Shown here in pieces: positions 6,478 through 6,485 of a stretch of DNA of 6,485 nt. The translations under genes were made by a program, and so were the position numbers. Positions within the stretch are counted from its first letter, which is position 1; every line of letters begins with the position of its first letter. Under the pieces are notes generated by a model that searched no databases, was not told where the DNA came from, and saw only the letters and a list, made by a program, of their open reading frames with translations. Origin of the DNA: Candidatus Pacearchaeota archaeon (GTDB lineage: Archaea > Nanoarchaeota > Nanoarchaeia > Pacearchaeales > GW2011-AR1); contig NZER01000158.1 of assembly GCA_002690445.1 (NCBI GenBank), forward strand, positions 1 through 6,485, in the 5' to 3' direction.

Positions 6478-6485
6478 ATGGGAAC
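6478..6485 (+). CDS. Start of the next gene, cut off by the window edge
   Basis: Only ATG GGA and two further bases are visible, so no product can be named. A strong ribosome binding site supports this start. The same frame is open back to an ATG at 6352, which would add 42 residues (beginning MRLFIGELKSSNQ); that alternative has only the G-rich terminator arm (AAGG...) as a ribosome binding site. Confidence 0.6.

Overview
The window is a piece of a tailed, contractile-tail-type bacteriophage genome (or a prophage or metagenomic viral contig) carrying part of a T4-like virion structural module. The firmest anchor is the 3'-most complete gene (4493-6283). It is a gp23-family major capsid protein that keeps the T4 hallmark blocks: an LLxKW...LLEG...ENQ propeptide, a VRR...LIA.D....VQPM block, a long conserved ELGQDL...LDAE.EL.SIL...EI.REI block, and YAPYVPL. 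The gene before it (3304-4458) is an acidic, helical protein with the position and character of the gp22 prohead core scaffold. Its divergence from T4 itself and its extra length suggest a distant T4-like lineage, of the kind common in environmental viromes. The host cannot be named from this sequence.

All genes lie on the + strand and are tightly packed. (1) 3-2048: the 3' part of a long modular fibre or decoration-type protein, open at the left edge, with VGIGT-type repeats, GDG-LTG modules, a striking nine-unit hexapeptide repeat and a compact beta-rich C-terminal domain. It ends in tandem stops TAG TAA. (2) 2069-3220: a GTG-started protein with a short 11-residue-repeat N-terminus followed by seven regularly spaced blade-like repeats, probably a seven-bladed beta-propeller. 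It ends in TAA TAG. (3) 3221-3303: an 83-base gap with an AT-rich motif, ACTATTTAT, and the ribosome binding site of the scaffold gene. (4) The scaffold gene. (5) The major capsid gene behind an unusually complete Shine-Dalgarno sequence. (6) 6284-6351: a strong intrinsic terminator with a cUUCGg tetraloop. (7) 6352-6477: the leader of the next gene, with a second ACTATTTAT copy and several small hairpins; it is also an open frame in phase with that gene. (8) 6478 onward: the first codons of the next gene.

Taken together, the scaffold protein would nucleate the prohead core around which the capsid protein assembles. Both carry sites that fit the (L/I)xE|small-residue specificity of the T4 gp21 prohead protease, but no protease gene is in the window. 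The two upstream genes look like virion-surface or receptor-binding components sitting directly beside the head-assembly genes, which differs from the T4 order 20-67-68-21-22-23. No tRNA, CRISPR, insertion sequence, integrase or attachment site was seen.
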